A stretch of DNA of 64,000 nucleotides from Rubeoparvulum massiliense (GCF_001049895.1 NZ_CVPE01000006.1:1-64000); one strand, 5' to 3'; positions 9,153 to 18,754 are shown, counted from the first letter of the stretch. The notes: a model not told the origin generated them from the sequence alone. A program made the numbers and translations.

Positions 9153-9352
9153 TATTTCACCCCTTAACAAGATGTACCAAATCGTCCTCTCATGGTGTAT
9201 TGTAGGATGATATTGGAAGAGCGGTATATTTCCATTATACTCTGTAGGGGTTTATGTAAGATTCCAGCTGTATGGATCTTTATTGAAATCTTTATGTCAT
9301 TAAATTAAAAATTCAAACAATGAAGTGCTTAGAGGACAGAATATTTTAGTAC

Positions 9353-9387
9353 AAAAAAGCATCCAACAAAGGGTTAGATGCCTTTTT
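9353..9387 (-). terminator. Terminator of the second chemoreceptor gene
   Basis: An inverted repeat on GGCATC.../...GATGC is flanked by A/T runs. On the minus strand it ends in TTTTTT, 28 bases after the stop codon of the gene at 9415-11148. Confidence 0.7.
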
Positions 9388-9414
9388 GATCGTAAAATTC
9401 ATGTCAAAAGTGGA

Positions 9415-11148
9415 TCAATGAAAGCGCTGAATCACTTGCTGTAGCTGTGTAAATAGTTGATTCAGTTGATCTGCTTGTTGAGACATGGCTTGTAAGGTGG
9501 CTGACTGCTCTTCTGCGGACGCTGCTACCTCTTCTGATGCAGCGGCATTTCCTTCGATAACATGGGTCATTTGTGAGGTACCATCCACTATTTTTTTTGT
9601 GAGTTCTTCAATTGTACGTAAGAGCTGATGCAGTTCATTGGCCTGCTGCTCGGTCTCCTGTACCTGTGTAACAATGGTTGTGAGTTGCTGGCTGCTTGTC
9701 TCCAACTCTTGGACCTGATCCGTGACTACATGTGAGTTGCTTTCTACCTGCGTAGCTGCAAGGATTGCTTTATTTTGAATGGCATGTAGCATTTGATTGA
9801 TCTCCTTGGTAGCACCATTGGTCTGTTCCGCCAATTTGCGAACCTCATCGGCGACAACAGCAAAGCCCTTCCCATGTTCACCAGCTCTGGCTGCTTCAAT
9901 GGCAGCATTGAGAGCGAGTAAATTGGTTTGATTAGAGATATCCGTGATTACATGGCTAATTTGATTGATGGATTGAATCTCCTCTGTGAGGCTCTGAATC
10001 TCCCCGGCTGATTGTACTACATCTTGAGCCACCTGATTCAAGCTTGCAATAACGTTCTCTAATTGTTCTTTTCCTGCAAAGGCTGTCTTTGTAGAGAGTG
10101 CGGCATGTTCTAAAGTAAGGGCTGTTTTAGCTTGACCTGCTTCAATGTGCTCGAATGCCTGCTGTAAATGAGCATGAATGCGGCTAACCTGCTCAGCCTG
10201 CTCGCCATTTCCTTCGGCAACTTGATTGATGGCAGTGGCTACTTGATTGGCAGCTTCACTCGATTGTGCAGCAGCTTCAACGAGAGAATGGGTACCATGC
10301 TGCACTTCTGTAGCACTTTCTCTTAACTGAGTTACCATTAGATTGAGATCCTTTACCATTCGGATGAAGGCACGGGAGAGATGCCCGATCTCCGTTTCAC
10401 TACGCACAGGAAGCTGAGCCTCCATCCCCTCCATCCCACTTAACTGACCTTGAGCCACTTGTGCACTATATTGCTCTAAATGCTGCAGTGGGCGAATCAT
10501 GCGGCGGATGACAATAAAAAGAACACAGAGTCCGAGGATGGTGGAACCAATACTGATAGCTAGTGCGATGGGGAGGTTCTCCGCGATCACTTCGTCCTGG
10601 ATTTGGTTTACCACCTTAGCATCGATATCTACGCCAAGAATCCCGATGAACTTGCCATTCTTGTCATGTAGGGGTGCATAGGCAGAGAGAAACTCACCAT
10701 AGCCCTCCATATGTAAGATCCCTGTTGCTGTAGGGTTTCCCGTTTTAATAAGAGGACTAGCCTCCTTATATACACCGGGTAATAATTCATTAATCTCCGC
10801 GGCATCTTTATCCCTAGGCATTCCATCGATCATATTATAGGCTTTGTTATTTTCTATATTAATGGTGTACACATACATGGCTCCAGAACGGAGGCGAATC
10901 TGATTCAGTTCATCTCGTAATTGCCAGTAGGCTTCTGTGTAGTTTGGATTTTCGAGGAATTGCTCATACAGTTCCAGATTGAACTGCTTTGTGGCATTGG
11001 TTGCAATCTGTACTCCCAATTTTCCAATGGTTTGGCTAGCAGTATCATTTGTAGCTCGATAAATTTGCCAAATATTGCAGGCTGTCACAATGATCATCAT
11101 CATTAACGAAAGCAACAAGATGCGCGTTCCAATCCCGATTTTTTTCAT
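9415..11148 (-). CDS. Methyl-accepting chemotaxis protein (receptor 2)
   Basis: A second 577-residue chemoreceptor with the same plan as its neighbour. It has a membrane helix near residues 8-28, a Cache-like periplasmic-side sensor ([29 protein letters not shown]), a second helix near 190-215, HAMP, and the signalling hairpin with [20 protein letters not shown]. The two are clearly paralogous in every domain but differ in the ligand-binding part. That suggests a tandem duplication followed by sensor divergence. The ATG has GAAGGAAGG upstream. A separate terminator follows, so the pair is probably transcribed independently. Confidence 0.95.
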   Translation of the reverse strand: MKKIGIGTRILLLSLMMMIIVTACNIWQIYRATNDTASQTIGKLGVQIATNATKQFNLELYEQFLENPNYTEAYWQLRDELNQIRLRSGAMYVYTINIENNKAYNMIDGMPRDKDAAEINELLPGVYKEASPLIKTGNPTATGILHMEGYGEFLSAYAPLHDKNGKFIGILGVDIDAKVVNQIQDEVIAENLPIALAISIGSTILGLCVLFIVIRRMIRPLQHLEQYSAQVAQGQLSGMEGMEAQLPVRSETEIGHLSRAFIRMVKDLNLMVTQLRESATEVQHGTHSLVEAAAQSSEAANQVATAINQVAEGNGEQAEQVSRIHAHLQQAFEHIEAGQAKTALTLEHAALSTKTAFAGKEQLENVIASLNQVAQDVVQSAGEIQSLTEEIQSINQISHVITDISNQTNLLALNAAIEAARAGEHGKGFAVVADEVRKLAEQTNGATKEINQMLHAIQNKAILAATQVESNSHVVTDQVQELETSSQQLTTIVTQVQETEQQANELHQLLRTIEELTKKIVDGTSQMTHVIEGNAAASEEVAASAEEQSATLQAMSQQADQLNQLFTQLQQVIQRFH

Positions 11149-11341
11149 TCATAGTCCTTCCTTCTAAATTGAATATTACCATTATATACAGATGATTCAC
11201 TTAGATCTGTGACGAAATAAAGGATAAAAAGACTAAAAACTAGTAATTAATGGATATTGTGGAGATCAAGATTATATTAATTGCTATTGATGATCGAACC
11301 ATCTTCATAGGAGTTCAAGCTGGATGGAACAATTTTTGATC

Positions 11342-11370
11342 TTGCAAAGAGAACGCAATTAACGTAAAAT
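11342..11370 (+). promoter_or_regulatory. Sigma-A-type promoter of the APC permease gene
   Basis: TTGCAA (11342-11347) and TAAAAT (11365-11370) are spaced by 17 bases. Transcription would start near 11377, giving a leader of about 138 bases. Confidence 0.6.
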
Positions 11371-11391
11371 AGACACAACCTATTAGGGTTG

Positions 11392-11514
11392 CTGATGAGC
11401 TGCAGAGATGAGCTGAGATGAGAAGAAGTAAGAGCATGAAGAAGTAAGAGCATGAAGAGGTAAGTAGAGAAGACTTTAGAAGATTTGTGAAGAGATGAGA
11501 GGAGAAGAGAAGAG
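11392..11514 (+). repeat. Purine-rich tandem-repeat leader of the permease gene
   Basis: The leader is strikingly poor in C and T. It holds two exact copies of a 16-base unit GAAGAAGTAAGAGCAT (11422-11437, 11438-11453) and a third diverged copy (11454-11469). Upstream of these GATGAGCTG occurs twice. The units contain very short start-stop frames (ATG AAG AAG TAA, then ATG AAG AGG TAA). The 11149-11341 part of this gap holds the divergent chemoreceptor upstream region and no gene. Confidence 0.7.
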
Positions 11515-12882
11515 ATGCAAAATCTTCAACAACCTACGTTGAAACGAGAATTAGGAAAATTTGAAAGCTATGCTATTATTATCGGTTCCTTGATCGGAGC
11601 AGGAATCTTTGTTGTGACAGGGCAAGCAGGTGGTATCGCAGGTCCAGGGGTGCCTTTTGCTTATCTTTTGATGCTACCTGTTATTCTTTCTACGGCAATG
11701 GCCTATGCAGTCTTTATGAGTACACCATTGGGGAATGAGCCAGGTGGTGCCTATACTCATATTTCACGTACCTTCAATAATTATTTCCTCGGATTTATTG
11801 TGATGTGGTTAAAGCTGGTCTCCTTTTTTGGAGTGATGAGTATCATGTCACTCTCCTTCGCAGACTATCTCACACCGTATTTTCCTGGATTAGATTCAAG
11901 AATTGTGGCCACCATCGTGATCCTAGGCTTCTATGTGATTCATGTCATGGGGGTTAAAGAATTTGGACGCTTCCAAGCGATTATCTTCTCAATTTTAGTC
12001 TTGGCGATTCTCGTCCTCGTTGTTCCGGGATTATTTCATATTAAGCTAGAGTATTATGCAGATCCATTGCCGTTTGGCTGGAAGGCCTTCTTCAGTGTAT
12101 TTCCTACGCTCTTTCTTTCATATCTCGGTTTTGAGTCATTGGCTCAAGCCGCAGGGGAGACGAAGAATGCACGGGAGGTTTTACCGAAGGTATTCCTCGT
12201 TGGGATCATCCTTACAGCCACGATCTATTTCTTAATTTCCTTCGTTGCCTTTGGTGTATTGCCGTTTGATATCCTGGCACAGTCGTCCTCAGCCATGACG
12301 GATGTAGCTTCAGTATATCTACCATTGGGTGCAGCAGGACTCGTTTCTATCGGAGCCATTATGGCCTTTGTGAGTACCATTAATACAGCGATTATGGTCC
12401 CTTCCCGAGTGATGATGATGTTTGCCAATGATCGCTTAGCACCACAATTTTTTGCTCGTATCAATCCGAAGACACACACACCGGTTCTAGGATTAACCCT
12501 AACTGTTCTTATTGTGCTCTTCTTGATCTGGACAGGAACCATGGAATTTATTCTTGGCTTTACACTGCAGGGAATGTTTATCCTGTATATGATGCATAGT
12601 CTCACCATGATCTGCTTACCCTTTGTCAATCCACAACTCTATCAATCTGCTCGTTTCCGTCCACATCCTGCAATTCTTGTCATTGCTGGCCTAATCAGTG
12701 TAGGTACACTCTTTGCATTTAGCTACGCTATTATCATGGACGTATGGAAGCTGCTCGTCTTCTGGGTTGCTTTGGGTGTCATCATCTATGGTAGTGCTCG
12801 CCTTGCAGGAAAGCGGGAGCAATATGATTATAAAGCGGCTATGGGAGCAACAAAGCAAGAGTATGCTCAACCTGTGCAATAA
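11515..12882 (+). CDS. APC superfamily amino acid permease
   Basis: The 455-residue protein has about twelve hydrophobic segments. It carries the N-terminal APC signature YAIIIGSLIGAGIFVVTGQAGGIAGPGVPFAYLL split over the first helices, and FGRFQAI and FPTLFLSYLGFESLAQAAGETKNAREVLPK further on. It imports amino acids or amines with a coupling ion across the cytoplasmic membrane; the substrate cannot be read from sequence. The ATG at 11515 follows the purine-rich leader (GGAGAAGAGAAGAG), so ribosome binding is generic rather than a clean SD. The gene is alone between its own promoter and a terminator. Confidence 0.9.
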   Translation: MQNLQQPTLKRELGKFESYAIIIGSLIGAGIFVVTGQAGGIAGPGVPFAYLLMLPVILSTAMAYAVFMSTPLGNEPGGAYTHISRTFNNYFLGFIVMWLKLVSFFGVMSIMSLSFADYLTPYFPGLDSRIVATIVILGFYVIHVMGVKEFGRFQAIIFSILVLAILVLVVPGLFHIKLEYYADPLPFGWKAFFSVFPTLFLSYLGFESLAQAAGETKNAREVLPKVFLVGIILTATIYFLISFVAFGVLPFDILAQSSSAMTDVASVYLPLGAAGLVSIGAIMAFVSTINTAIMVPSRVMMMFANDRLAPQFFARINPKTHTPVLGLTLTVLIVLFLIWTGTMEFILGFTLQGMFILYMMHSLTMICLPFVNPQLYQSARFRPHPAILVIAGLISVGTLFAFSYAIIMDVWKLLVFWVALGVIIYGSARLAGKREQYDYKAAMGATKQEYAQPVQ

Positions 12883-12940
12883 TCGAAAATGTAGACATTT
12901 ATCGAACTTACACGATTTAGGTAGAAAATAACCACCAATT

Positions 12941-12974
12941 GGTAGCCTTTGTCTTTACAAAGACTACCTTTTTC
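12941..12974 (+). terminator. Terminator after the APC permease gene
   Basis: GGTAG-C-CTTTGT pairs with ACAAAG-A-CTACC around a short loop and is followed by TTTTTCTTT. Confidence 0.75.
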
Positions 12975-12996
12975 TTTACAATAATAGCAGTGGTAG

Positions 12997-13011
12997 TGAG
13001 AATCATTATCA
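12997..13011 (+). promoter_or_regulatory. Fur box upstream of feoA
   Basis: TGAGAATCATTATCA matches the Bacillus Fur 7-1-7 consensus TGATAATNATTATCA with one mismatch. It lies 39 bases before the feoA start codon. Iron repression of the feo operon is the expected outcome. Confidence 0.85.
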
Positions 13012-13049
13012 ATTGCCGTAATTGAATTGATAGTAAGGAGGCTAGCATC

Positions 13050-13277
13050 ATGAGTATTGCAGAATTAAAGGTAGGCGAAATCGGACAAGTGATCGATGTG
13101 GCACAATTGGATGAAAGCTTCCGCCGTCGTCTCGCTGATATGGGGTTAAATCAAGGGAAACGCGTTAAGATCCAACAAAAGCTTCCATTTGCTGGCCCTT
13201 GCATTCTTGAATGCGAGGGGATCCAATTGGGATTACGTCATGATGATGCCCAACGAATCAAGGTTCGGGTTGATTAG
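13050..13277 (+). CDS. feoA: Ferrous iron transport protein FeoA
   Basis: FeoA is a small SH3-like cytoplasmic protein that supports the FeoB Fe2+ transporter. The 75-residue product has the family pattern: ELKVGEIGQVIDV at the start, RRRLADMGLNQGKRVKIQQK in the middle and GIQLGLRHDDAQRIKV at the end. The ATG at 13050 is preceded by AAGGAGG. It begins the feo operon and a Fur box lies just upstream. The stop codon is one base before the feoB start codon, so the two are tightly coupled. Confidence 0.95.
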   Translation: MSIAELKVGEIGQVIDVAQLDESFRRRLADMGLNQGKRVKIQQKLPFAGPCILECEGIQLGLRHDDAQRIKVRVD

Positions 13278-13278
13278 A

Positions 13279-15273
13279 ATGGGTTCGAACCTCTCTATAG
13301 CTCTCGTTGGCAATCCTAACAGTGGGAAAACCTCGATTTTTAACCATATTACGGATGGTTATGAGTCCATAGGAAATTGGGCAGGTGTAACGGTTGAAAA
13401 GAAGGTGGGCAGATTACCTCGTAATTTGGGGAATTGCATCGATCTTCCAGGAGTATATACGCTTTCACCGCTCTCCCGTGATGAGGAAGTAGTAACACGC
13501 TTTTTTTTAGAGGAACAGGTTAGTGGCCTGCTTAATATCGTAGATGCCACTCAGCTGCAGCGCCATTTATATCTTACGATCCAACTTCTTGAGATGGGGA
13601 TGCCGACCATTCTCTTATTAAACATGATGGATCTAGCCAAACATCAAGGTTTGCACATTGATATACAACAATTGGGGCAACTTTTGCACATTCCGATTGT
13701 TCCTGTGGTCGCTCGTAAACGGAAGGGAATTGAGGATGTGTTGACTGAAATTGGCCAACTTGAAGAGTATCATCCCCAATTTCATCTTCCCTATGGAAAA
13801 CTAGAATCGCTCCTCATCAAAATTGAAGAGGCGATACCTTCACATCAGCTTCCAAGTCGTTGGCTTGCCCTGCAATGGTTGGAAGGAAATCGGATCGTCG
13901 AGCAGATGCTGCGTGCCTCGCTCTCTGAAGAAGAAAAAGAACGATGGAAGCAGGAAGCTGAAGCTTTGCTTGATGAGTCGGTTGAGCAATATATCCGACA
14001 TTGTCGAGAAGCATGGATCGCAGGGTTAGTTCAAAGAGTGGTTACCCGTGAGGATGGGAAATCGCATCAGTTTACCAAACAGCTCGATCAGATGGTCTTG
14101 CATCCCTATCTAGGAATTCTAAGTTTCTTTCTCTTGATCTTTCTAATTTTCAAAGCTACCTTCGACTGGATTGGGGGACCGCTTTCTGCGCTGTTGGAGC
14201 AATTTCTCTTTGGTCCAGTCCAAGCGGTGATCGCCCAAGGTTTGCACAGTATGGATGCCCATCCCTTTCTCTCAGATATGGTGTTGGAGGGAATTATTCC
14301 AGGAGTGGGAAGTGTCTTAGTATTCCTACCGCAGATTTTTACGCTCTTTTTCTTTCTCTCCTTTATTGAGGATTCAGGATATATGGCACGGGTTGCTCTC
14401 GTCATGGATAAGGCATTGGAGAAGGTAGGGTTGAATGGGAAGGCGTTCATTCCATTATTGATTGGCTTCGGCTGCAATGTACCAGGTGTAATGGCAGCTC
14501 GTATCATTGAAAATCCGAAAGAGCGCTTGATTACCATGCTAATCACGCCTTTTATGTCCTGCTCGGCGCGACTAGCCGTCTTTACACTCTTTATCCAATT
14601 ATTCTTTCAAGAGCATCAAGCATTGGTGCTGCTCTCATTGTATCTATTAAGTATTGTCGTCGCTCTGCTTACTGCGAAGGTGTTATCACGCAGTCTTACC
14701 CGGGAAGAATCCTCACCCTTTGTCATCGAGCTTCCACCTTATCGGATACCGTACTTTCCCATCCTTCTTCGGAGTACTTGGGAGAAGGGGAAAGGATTTC
14801 TTTATAAAGCGGGTACCTTTATCTTTGCTGGGTCGGTGGTCATCTGGCTACTGAGCCACTTCGGTCCATCTGGTTATAATGTCCCAGCAGATGAAAGTTT
14901 CCTCGCCTGGCTAGGTATGGCACTGGCTCCAGTCTTTGAACCACTGGGATTTGGTCATTGGCAGATCGGAGTAGCACTCCTAAGTGGCTTTTTGGCTAAG
15001 GAGGTTATAATATCCTCCCTGAATATTGCCTTTGCTCTACCGGATGTAACGCAGCTTCAAGCGCTTTTGGCTCAGCTCTTTACGCCGTGGCAATCCTATA
15101 GCTTTATGGTTTTTCTCATGTTCTACATTCCTTGCATTGCAACAGTTCGGATGATTCGTCAGGAGTCAGGTGCAAGTCGTTGGATGTGGCTCTCCATTGG
15201 AGCATCCTTAGGAATTGCCTATGTGCTGGCATTTGTGATTTATCATGGAGGTCGTCTTCTTGGCTTCGATTAA
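13279..15273 (+). CDS. feoB: Ferrous iron transporter FeoB
   Basis: FeoB is the main bacterial Fe2+ importer, with an N-terminal G domain and a C-terminal membrane channel. The 664-residue product shows G1 VGNPNSGKT (about residues 10-18), a G3 region DLPGVYTLSPLSRDE and G4 NMMD. Hydrophobic helices start near residue 275, with the two Gate motifs around FIPLLIGFGCNVPGVMAAR and FLAKEVIISSLNIAF. The start ATG at 13279 lies right after the feoA stop. An in-frame start at 13189 would overlap feoA and add residues before the G domain. A Cys-rich partner gene follows. Confidence 0.95.
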   Translation: MGSNLSIALVGNPNSGKTSIFNHITDGYESIGNWAGVTVEKKVGRLPRNLGNCIDLPGVYTLSPLSRDEEVVTRFFLEEQVSGLLNIVDATQLQRHLYLTIQLLEMGMPTILLLNMMDLAKHQGLHIDIQQLGQLLHIPIVPVVARKRKGIEDVLTEIGQLEEYHPQFHLPYGKLESLLIKIEEAIPSHQLPSRWLALQWLEGNRIVEQMLRASLSEEEKERWKQEAEALLDESVEQYIRHCREAWIAGLVQRVVTREDGKSHQFTKQLDQMVLHPYLGILSFFLLIFLIFKATFDWIGGPLSALLEQFLFGPVQAVIAQGLHSMDAHPFLSDMVLEGIIPGVGSVLVFLPQIFTLFFFLSFIEDSGYMARVALVMDKALEKVGLNGKAFIPLLIGFGCNVPGVMAARIIENPKERLITMLITPFMSCSARLAVFTLFIQLFFQEHQALVLLSLYLLSIVVALLTAKVLSRSLTREESSPFVIELPPYRIPYFPILLRSTWEKGKGFLYKAGTFIFAGSVVIWLLSHFGPSGYNVPADESFLAWLGMALAPVFEPLGFGHWQIGVALLSGFLAKEVIISSLNIAFALPDVTQLQALLAQLFTPWQSYSFMVFLMFYIPCIATVRMIRQESGASRWMWLSIGASLGIAYVLAFVIYHGGRLLGFD

Positions 15274-15326
15274 AGAAGGCCTGTTTCAGATAAAGCTTGG
15301 CTCTCACCAAAGAAAGGAGGATGGTC

Positions 15327-15488
15327 ATGGGCGAAGCACTTAGTATTCTACTTGCAGGAGTGATTCTCTACTACTCATTTAGGACAATCTATGGTCGGAT
15401 CCGGCAAAAAGGCTCTGGTTGTCAACATTGCGCCATGGCCTCTGCTTGTAAACAAAAGGAGAATTGTGAGGTAATGTCGAAAAAGTAA
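15327..15488 (+). CDS. FeoB-associated Cys-rich membrane protein
   Basis: The 53-residue product has one membrane helix (LSILLAGVILYYSF) and a short Cys-rich tail (CQHCAMASACKQKENC), the pattern of FeoB-associated Cys-rich proteins in Bacillota. They probably help FeoB at the membrane. The ATG at 15327 has AAAGGAGG at a normal distance; a TTG at 15297 and ATG at 15321 in the same frame are less well placed. It lies 53 bases after feoB and should be part of the Fur-controlled operon. Confidence 0.85.
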   Translation: MGEALSILLAGVILYYSFRTIYGRIRQKGSGCQHCAMASACKQKENCEVMSKK

Positions 15489-15558
15489 TAAAGTGGTGCT
15501 AGATATGACCGCAATTAAATATGGTGTAGTAGAGACATTACGATTAGGGGTTATTCAT

Positions 15559-16179
15559 ATGGAGATTCTACTTTTGTTAATCGGTTATTTGTTAGGCTCT
15601 ATTTCGTTTGCCTACCTTGTAGCAAAGAGGCGTAGAGGGATCGATATTCGTAAGTATGGTAGTGGGAATGCAGGAGCGACGAATACTGTGATCGTCTTAG
15701 GTAAGAAGGATGGCTTTCTCGTACTCCTTGGAGATTTGAGCAAAGGGATGGTGGCTGTGTCCTTACCTTGGCTTTTTGATGTTCCACTTCAACCACTCTA
15801 TGTAGGGATGGCAGCGATTTTAGGACATTGTTTCCCTGTATTTATCGGCTTTCGTGGGGGAAAGGCAGTGGCCACCACAGCTGGTATTTTGCTCCTTGCA
15901 GAGCCAGCTTTTTTTTTCAGTGCTTATCTTACATTTTTAATAACTGCTTTATTGACTCGTTATGTGGCCATTGGATCCATTATGATTGGACCTGCATTGA
16001 CGACACATTCCCTTTGGGTAGGCAATATGACATACTTTTATCTCTTTCTTTCATTTGCACTCCTCTTACTTTATCTCCACCGTTCCAACCTGCGTAATAT
16101 TTGGCTGGGAAGAGAACTACGTATTACGGACAAGGTGGACTCGTTTCAGGAGGAATTGTCCATCGAACATGATAGTTAA
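15559..16179 (+). CDS. plsY: Glycerol-3-phosphate acyltransferase PlsY
   Basis: PlsY transfers the acyl group from acyl-phosphate to glycerol 3-phosphate, the first acylation of membrane lipid synthesis. The 206-residue membrane protein shows all three loop motifs: YLLGSISFAYLVAK, KYGSGNAGATN and GHCFPVFIGFRGGKAVAT. The start ATG at 15559 has TAGGGG eight bases upstream. A longer frame from 15493 would add 22 residues without family support. It lies 70 bases after the feo operon and ends in a strong terminator. Confidence 0.93.
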   Translation: MEILLLLIGYLLGSISFAYLVAKRRRGIDIRKYGSGNAGATNTVIVLGKKDGFLVLLGDLSKGMVAVSLPWLFDVPLQPLYVGMAAILGHCFPVFIGFRGGKAVATTAGILLLAEPAFFFSAYLTFLITALLTRYVAIGSIMIGPALTTHSLWVGNMTYFYLFLSFALLLLYLHRSNLRNIWLGRELRITDKVDSFQEELSIEHDS

Positions 16180-16210
16180 ACATCCGTATCCCATTTACGG
16201 ATGTTTTTTT
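16178..16210 (+). terminator. Terminator after plsY
   Basis: AACATCCGTA pairs with TACGGATGTT around a short loop, followed by seven T. The stem includes the plsY stop codon. Confidence 0.88.
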
Positions 16211-16298
16211 ATGGCATGGACTTTATTACATGAACGTGTTAAAATACCCACAATATTGGAATTATTTCAACGATATATTAACGTTAGGGGATATGATC

Positions 16299-17408
16299 AT
16301 GAAAGTACGTTCTGAGTTGACGCAGGTCCAACCTTATCAACCAGGTAAGCCGATGGAAGAATTAAGGCGTGAGTTAGGTTTATCCCATGTGATTAAGCTA
16401 GCATCCAATGAGAATCCTTATGGCTGTTCTGATCATGTGAAAAGAGCCTTGGAAGCAGAAATCCAGATGATAAGCCGTTATCCAGATGGTGCTGCCTATC
16501 AATTAAAACAAGCCATTGCAGAGTATTATGGTGTCACCATGGAGGAGATTATTGTTGGCTCTGGCTCTGATGAATTGATCGGCTTAGTAGCGCGTACTTT
16601 TCTTCAACCAGGAACGGCAACAGTGATGGCTACTCCAACATTTTCGCAATACAAATGGAATGCCACCTTGCAAGGTGCCGATGTAGTTGAGGTATCCCTA
16701 AAAAATGGTACCCATGATCTTTCTGCCATGCTTGCAGCTATTACGCTAGAGACCCGAGTGATTTGGATCTGTAATCCCAATAATCCGACGGGAACCTATG
16801 TTAACCATCAAGCGGTGGAACAGTTCCTTCAACAGGTTCCTGCCCATGTTCTTGTGGTATTGGATGAGGCATATGCGGAGTATGTAACAGCTGAAGATTA
16901 TCCAGAATCAGCGAAGCTTCTTGCTACATATGAAAACCTGTTAATTCTTCGGACATTTTCAAAGATTTATGGCTTAGCATCATTACGAGTTGCCTATGGC
17001 ATAGGTTCATCATCCTTGCTTCAATGGTTGGAGCGAGTTCGTGAGCCCTTCAATACCAGTCGTTTTGCTCAAGCAGCCGCAGTGGAAGCCATCCGCGATC
17101 AAGTCTTTGTTGATCGATGCCGTAAGGTGAATAAGCAGGAGCGGGATCTGCTTCAAGCGCGTTTGGAAGCCCTAAAATGGCGGATTTATCCATCTCAGAC
17201 AAACTTTTTATTGATTCAACTTTCTGAAGGAGATGATGATTTGGCATGGTTTGATTATCTTCTTCATCAAGGAATTATTATTCGACCGGGGACGCCGATC
17301 CAGGCACCAGGCACCATTCGGATCTCTGTTGGTCTGCCTGAAGAGAATCAACGTGTACTCCAGGTCATTGAACAGCGGAGGCTACCAACATCCTCGAAGA
17401 TGGAGTAA
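16299..17408 (+). CDS. hisC: Histidinol-phosphate aminotransferase
   Basis: HisC is a PLP enzyme that transaminates histidinol phosphate; in Bacillus the same enzyme also serves tyrosine and phenylalanine synthesis. The 369-residue product has LASNENPYG near the N-terminus, CNPNNPTGTYV, VLDEAYAEY and the PLP lysine in LRTFSKIYGLASLRVAYG. The ATG at 16299 has TAGGGG upstream at a workable distance; a frame from 16230 is longer than the family. It lies 12 bases before tyrA, as in the Bacillus aromatic supercluster. That supports a role in prephenate-derived amino acid transamination. Confidence 0.93.
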   Translation: MKVRSELTQVQPYQPGKPMEELRRELGLSHVIKLASNENPYGCSDHVKRALEAEIQMISRYPDGAAYQLKQAIAEYYGVTMEEIIVGSGSDELIGLVARTFLQPGTATVMATPTFSQYKWNATLQGADVVEVSLKNGTHDLSAMLAAITLETRVIWICNPNNPTGTYVNHQAVEQFLQQVPAHVLVVLDEAYAEYVTAEDYPESAKLLATYENLLILRTFSKIYGLASLRVAYGIGSSSLLQWLERVREPFNTSRFAQAAAVEAIRDQVFVDRCRKVNKQERDLLQARLEALKWRIYPSQTNFLLIQLSEGDDDLAWFDYLLHQGIIIRPGTPIQAPGTIRISVGLPEENQRVLQVIEQRRLPTSSKME

Positions 17409-17420
17409 GGAGGCGGGATC

Positions 17421-18536
17421 ATGGGCACACGCATCGGTATTATTGGTCTAGGCTTAATCGGAGGCTCATTAGCAAAGGCGTGGCAAGACCATCCAGATGT
17501 TGAAGTGGTCGCCATTGATCGAGAGGAAGAGACAATTCAGCAAGCATTAAAGGATGGAACTATCGTTGCTGGAAGCACTGAGATGGATGAAGAGCTCCTT
17601 GTCTCCTGTGATGTGATTCTACTCTGTGTCCCTGTTGGGCAGGTGATACCCATGGTTAAACAACTATGCCAGCTTCCCTTGCAATCAGGTACGATCATTA
17701 CAGATACAGGGAGTACGAAGTGTGGAGTGATGGAGGGAGTATCCGAATTTATTCAAGAACATCTTCACTTTATTGGTGGTCACCCTATGGCAGGCTCCCA
17801 TCGTTCAGGCTATGGCGCAGCTTCTCCTTCATTACTTGCCAATGCTTTCTATGTGATTACACCATTTCCTACCACACCCAAGGCAGCGGTTGAACGTCTT
17901 GTTAATTTACTTCGAATCACCAAAGTGAATGTGATCGAGATGGAATGGCAGGTACATGATCAAGTAGTGGGTGCAGTGAGTCATTATCCCCATGTGCTAG
18001 CAGCAGCCATGGTAAATATGGTGGCCCGCTATAATAAGGATGAGCCTTTATATCATCTGCTAGCTGCTGGTGGATATAAGGATTTTACAAGGATCGCCGC
18101 CAGTAACTGGGAGATGTGGCGAGATATTGTACTGAACAATCGTAATGTCCTCTTAACTTATATGGATGAATTGCGAAAGGATTTGGATCGTCTAGCACAA
18201 GCCATCCGTCATGATGAGAGTGACTATATTGAGCATTTTTTTCAAGCGGCGAAGGAAGCCCGTCAGTCCTTACCCGAACGGAAGCGGGGTGGGCTCCTCA
18301 CATGGTATGATTGCTATGTGGATGTACCTGACCATCCAGGTGTGATCGCCGAGATTACGGTGTTGCTTGCCAATGGTGGGTTTAATCTACGCAATATTAC
18401 AATCCTAGAAAATCGTGATGGGGTATTAGGCGCTCTTTGCTTAACTTTTCGTCAGAAGGAAGAGATGGAGGGTGCCATGGCTCTCCTAGAAGAGCATGGT
18501 TATCCGGTCTCACTCCCTTCCTATACGCTGGTGTAG
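17421..18536 (+). CDS. tyrA: Prephenate dehydrogenase with C-terminal ACT domain
   Basis: TyrA oxidatively decarboxylates prephenate to 4-hydroxyphenylpyruvate for tyrosine synthesis. The 371-residue product begins with the NAD-binding IGIIGLGLIGGSLAKAW. It has ITDTGSTKCGVM, GGHPMAGSHRSG in the active site, and DFTRIAASNWEMWRDI. A C-terminal ACT domain starts near residue 295 (VDVPDHPGVIAEITVLLANGGFNLRNI), consistent with feedback control by tyrosine. The ATG at 17421 has AAGGAGG, 12 bases after the hisC stop. There is no good terminator before the following leader. Confidence 0.94.
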   Translation: MGTRIGIIGLGLIGGSLAKAWQDHPDVEVVAIDREEETIQQALKDGTIVAGSTEMDEELLVSCDVILLCVPVGQVIPMVKQLCQLPLQSGTIITDTGSTKCGVMEGVSEFIQEHLHFIGGHPMAGSHRSGYGAASPSLLANAFYVITPFPTTPKAAVERLVNLLRITKVNVIEMEWQVHDQVVGAVSHYPHVLAAAMVNMVARYNKDEPLYHLLAAGGYKDFTRIAASNWEMWRDIVLNNRNVLLTYMDELRKDLDRLAQAIRHDESDYIEHFFQAAKEARQSLPERKRGGLLTWYDCYVDVPDHPGVIAEITVLLANGGFNLRNITILENRDGVLGALCLTFRQKEEMEGAMALLEEHGYPVSLPSYTLV

Positions 18537-18686
18537 GTTTTCTTCATACGAAGCTTCGAAAGAATAGGCTTCATCGTGCTTCTTACAGCATGAATGGAGC
18601 CTCTTTTTGGTCACAATTAGTTATAAATATGCATAATTATGAATACAGTTGTGGCAAACGATTGAAATGACAGAACATTCATAGAG

Positions 18687-18714
18687 TTGCAATATACAAT
18701 AAAAGTGATAAAAT
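18687..18714 (+). promoter_or_regulatory. Sigma-A-type promoter upstream of the first MFS exporter gene
   Basis: TTGCAA (18687-18692) and TAAAAT (18709-18714) are 16 bases apart. The transcript would start near 18721, leaving a leader of about 172 bases before the exporter start codon. Confidence 0.55.
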
Positions 18715-18754
18715 ATATATAGGAACTAAAGTGGTCCAAAGGTATGTGATAAAA

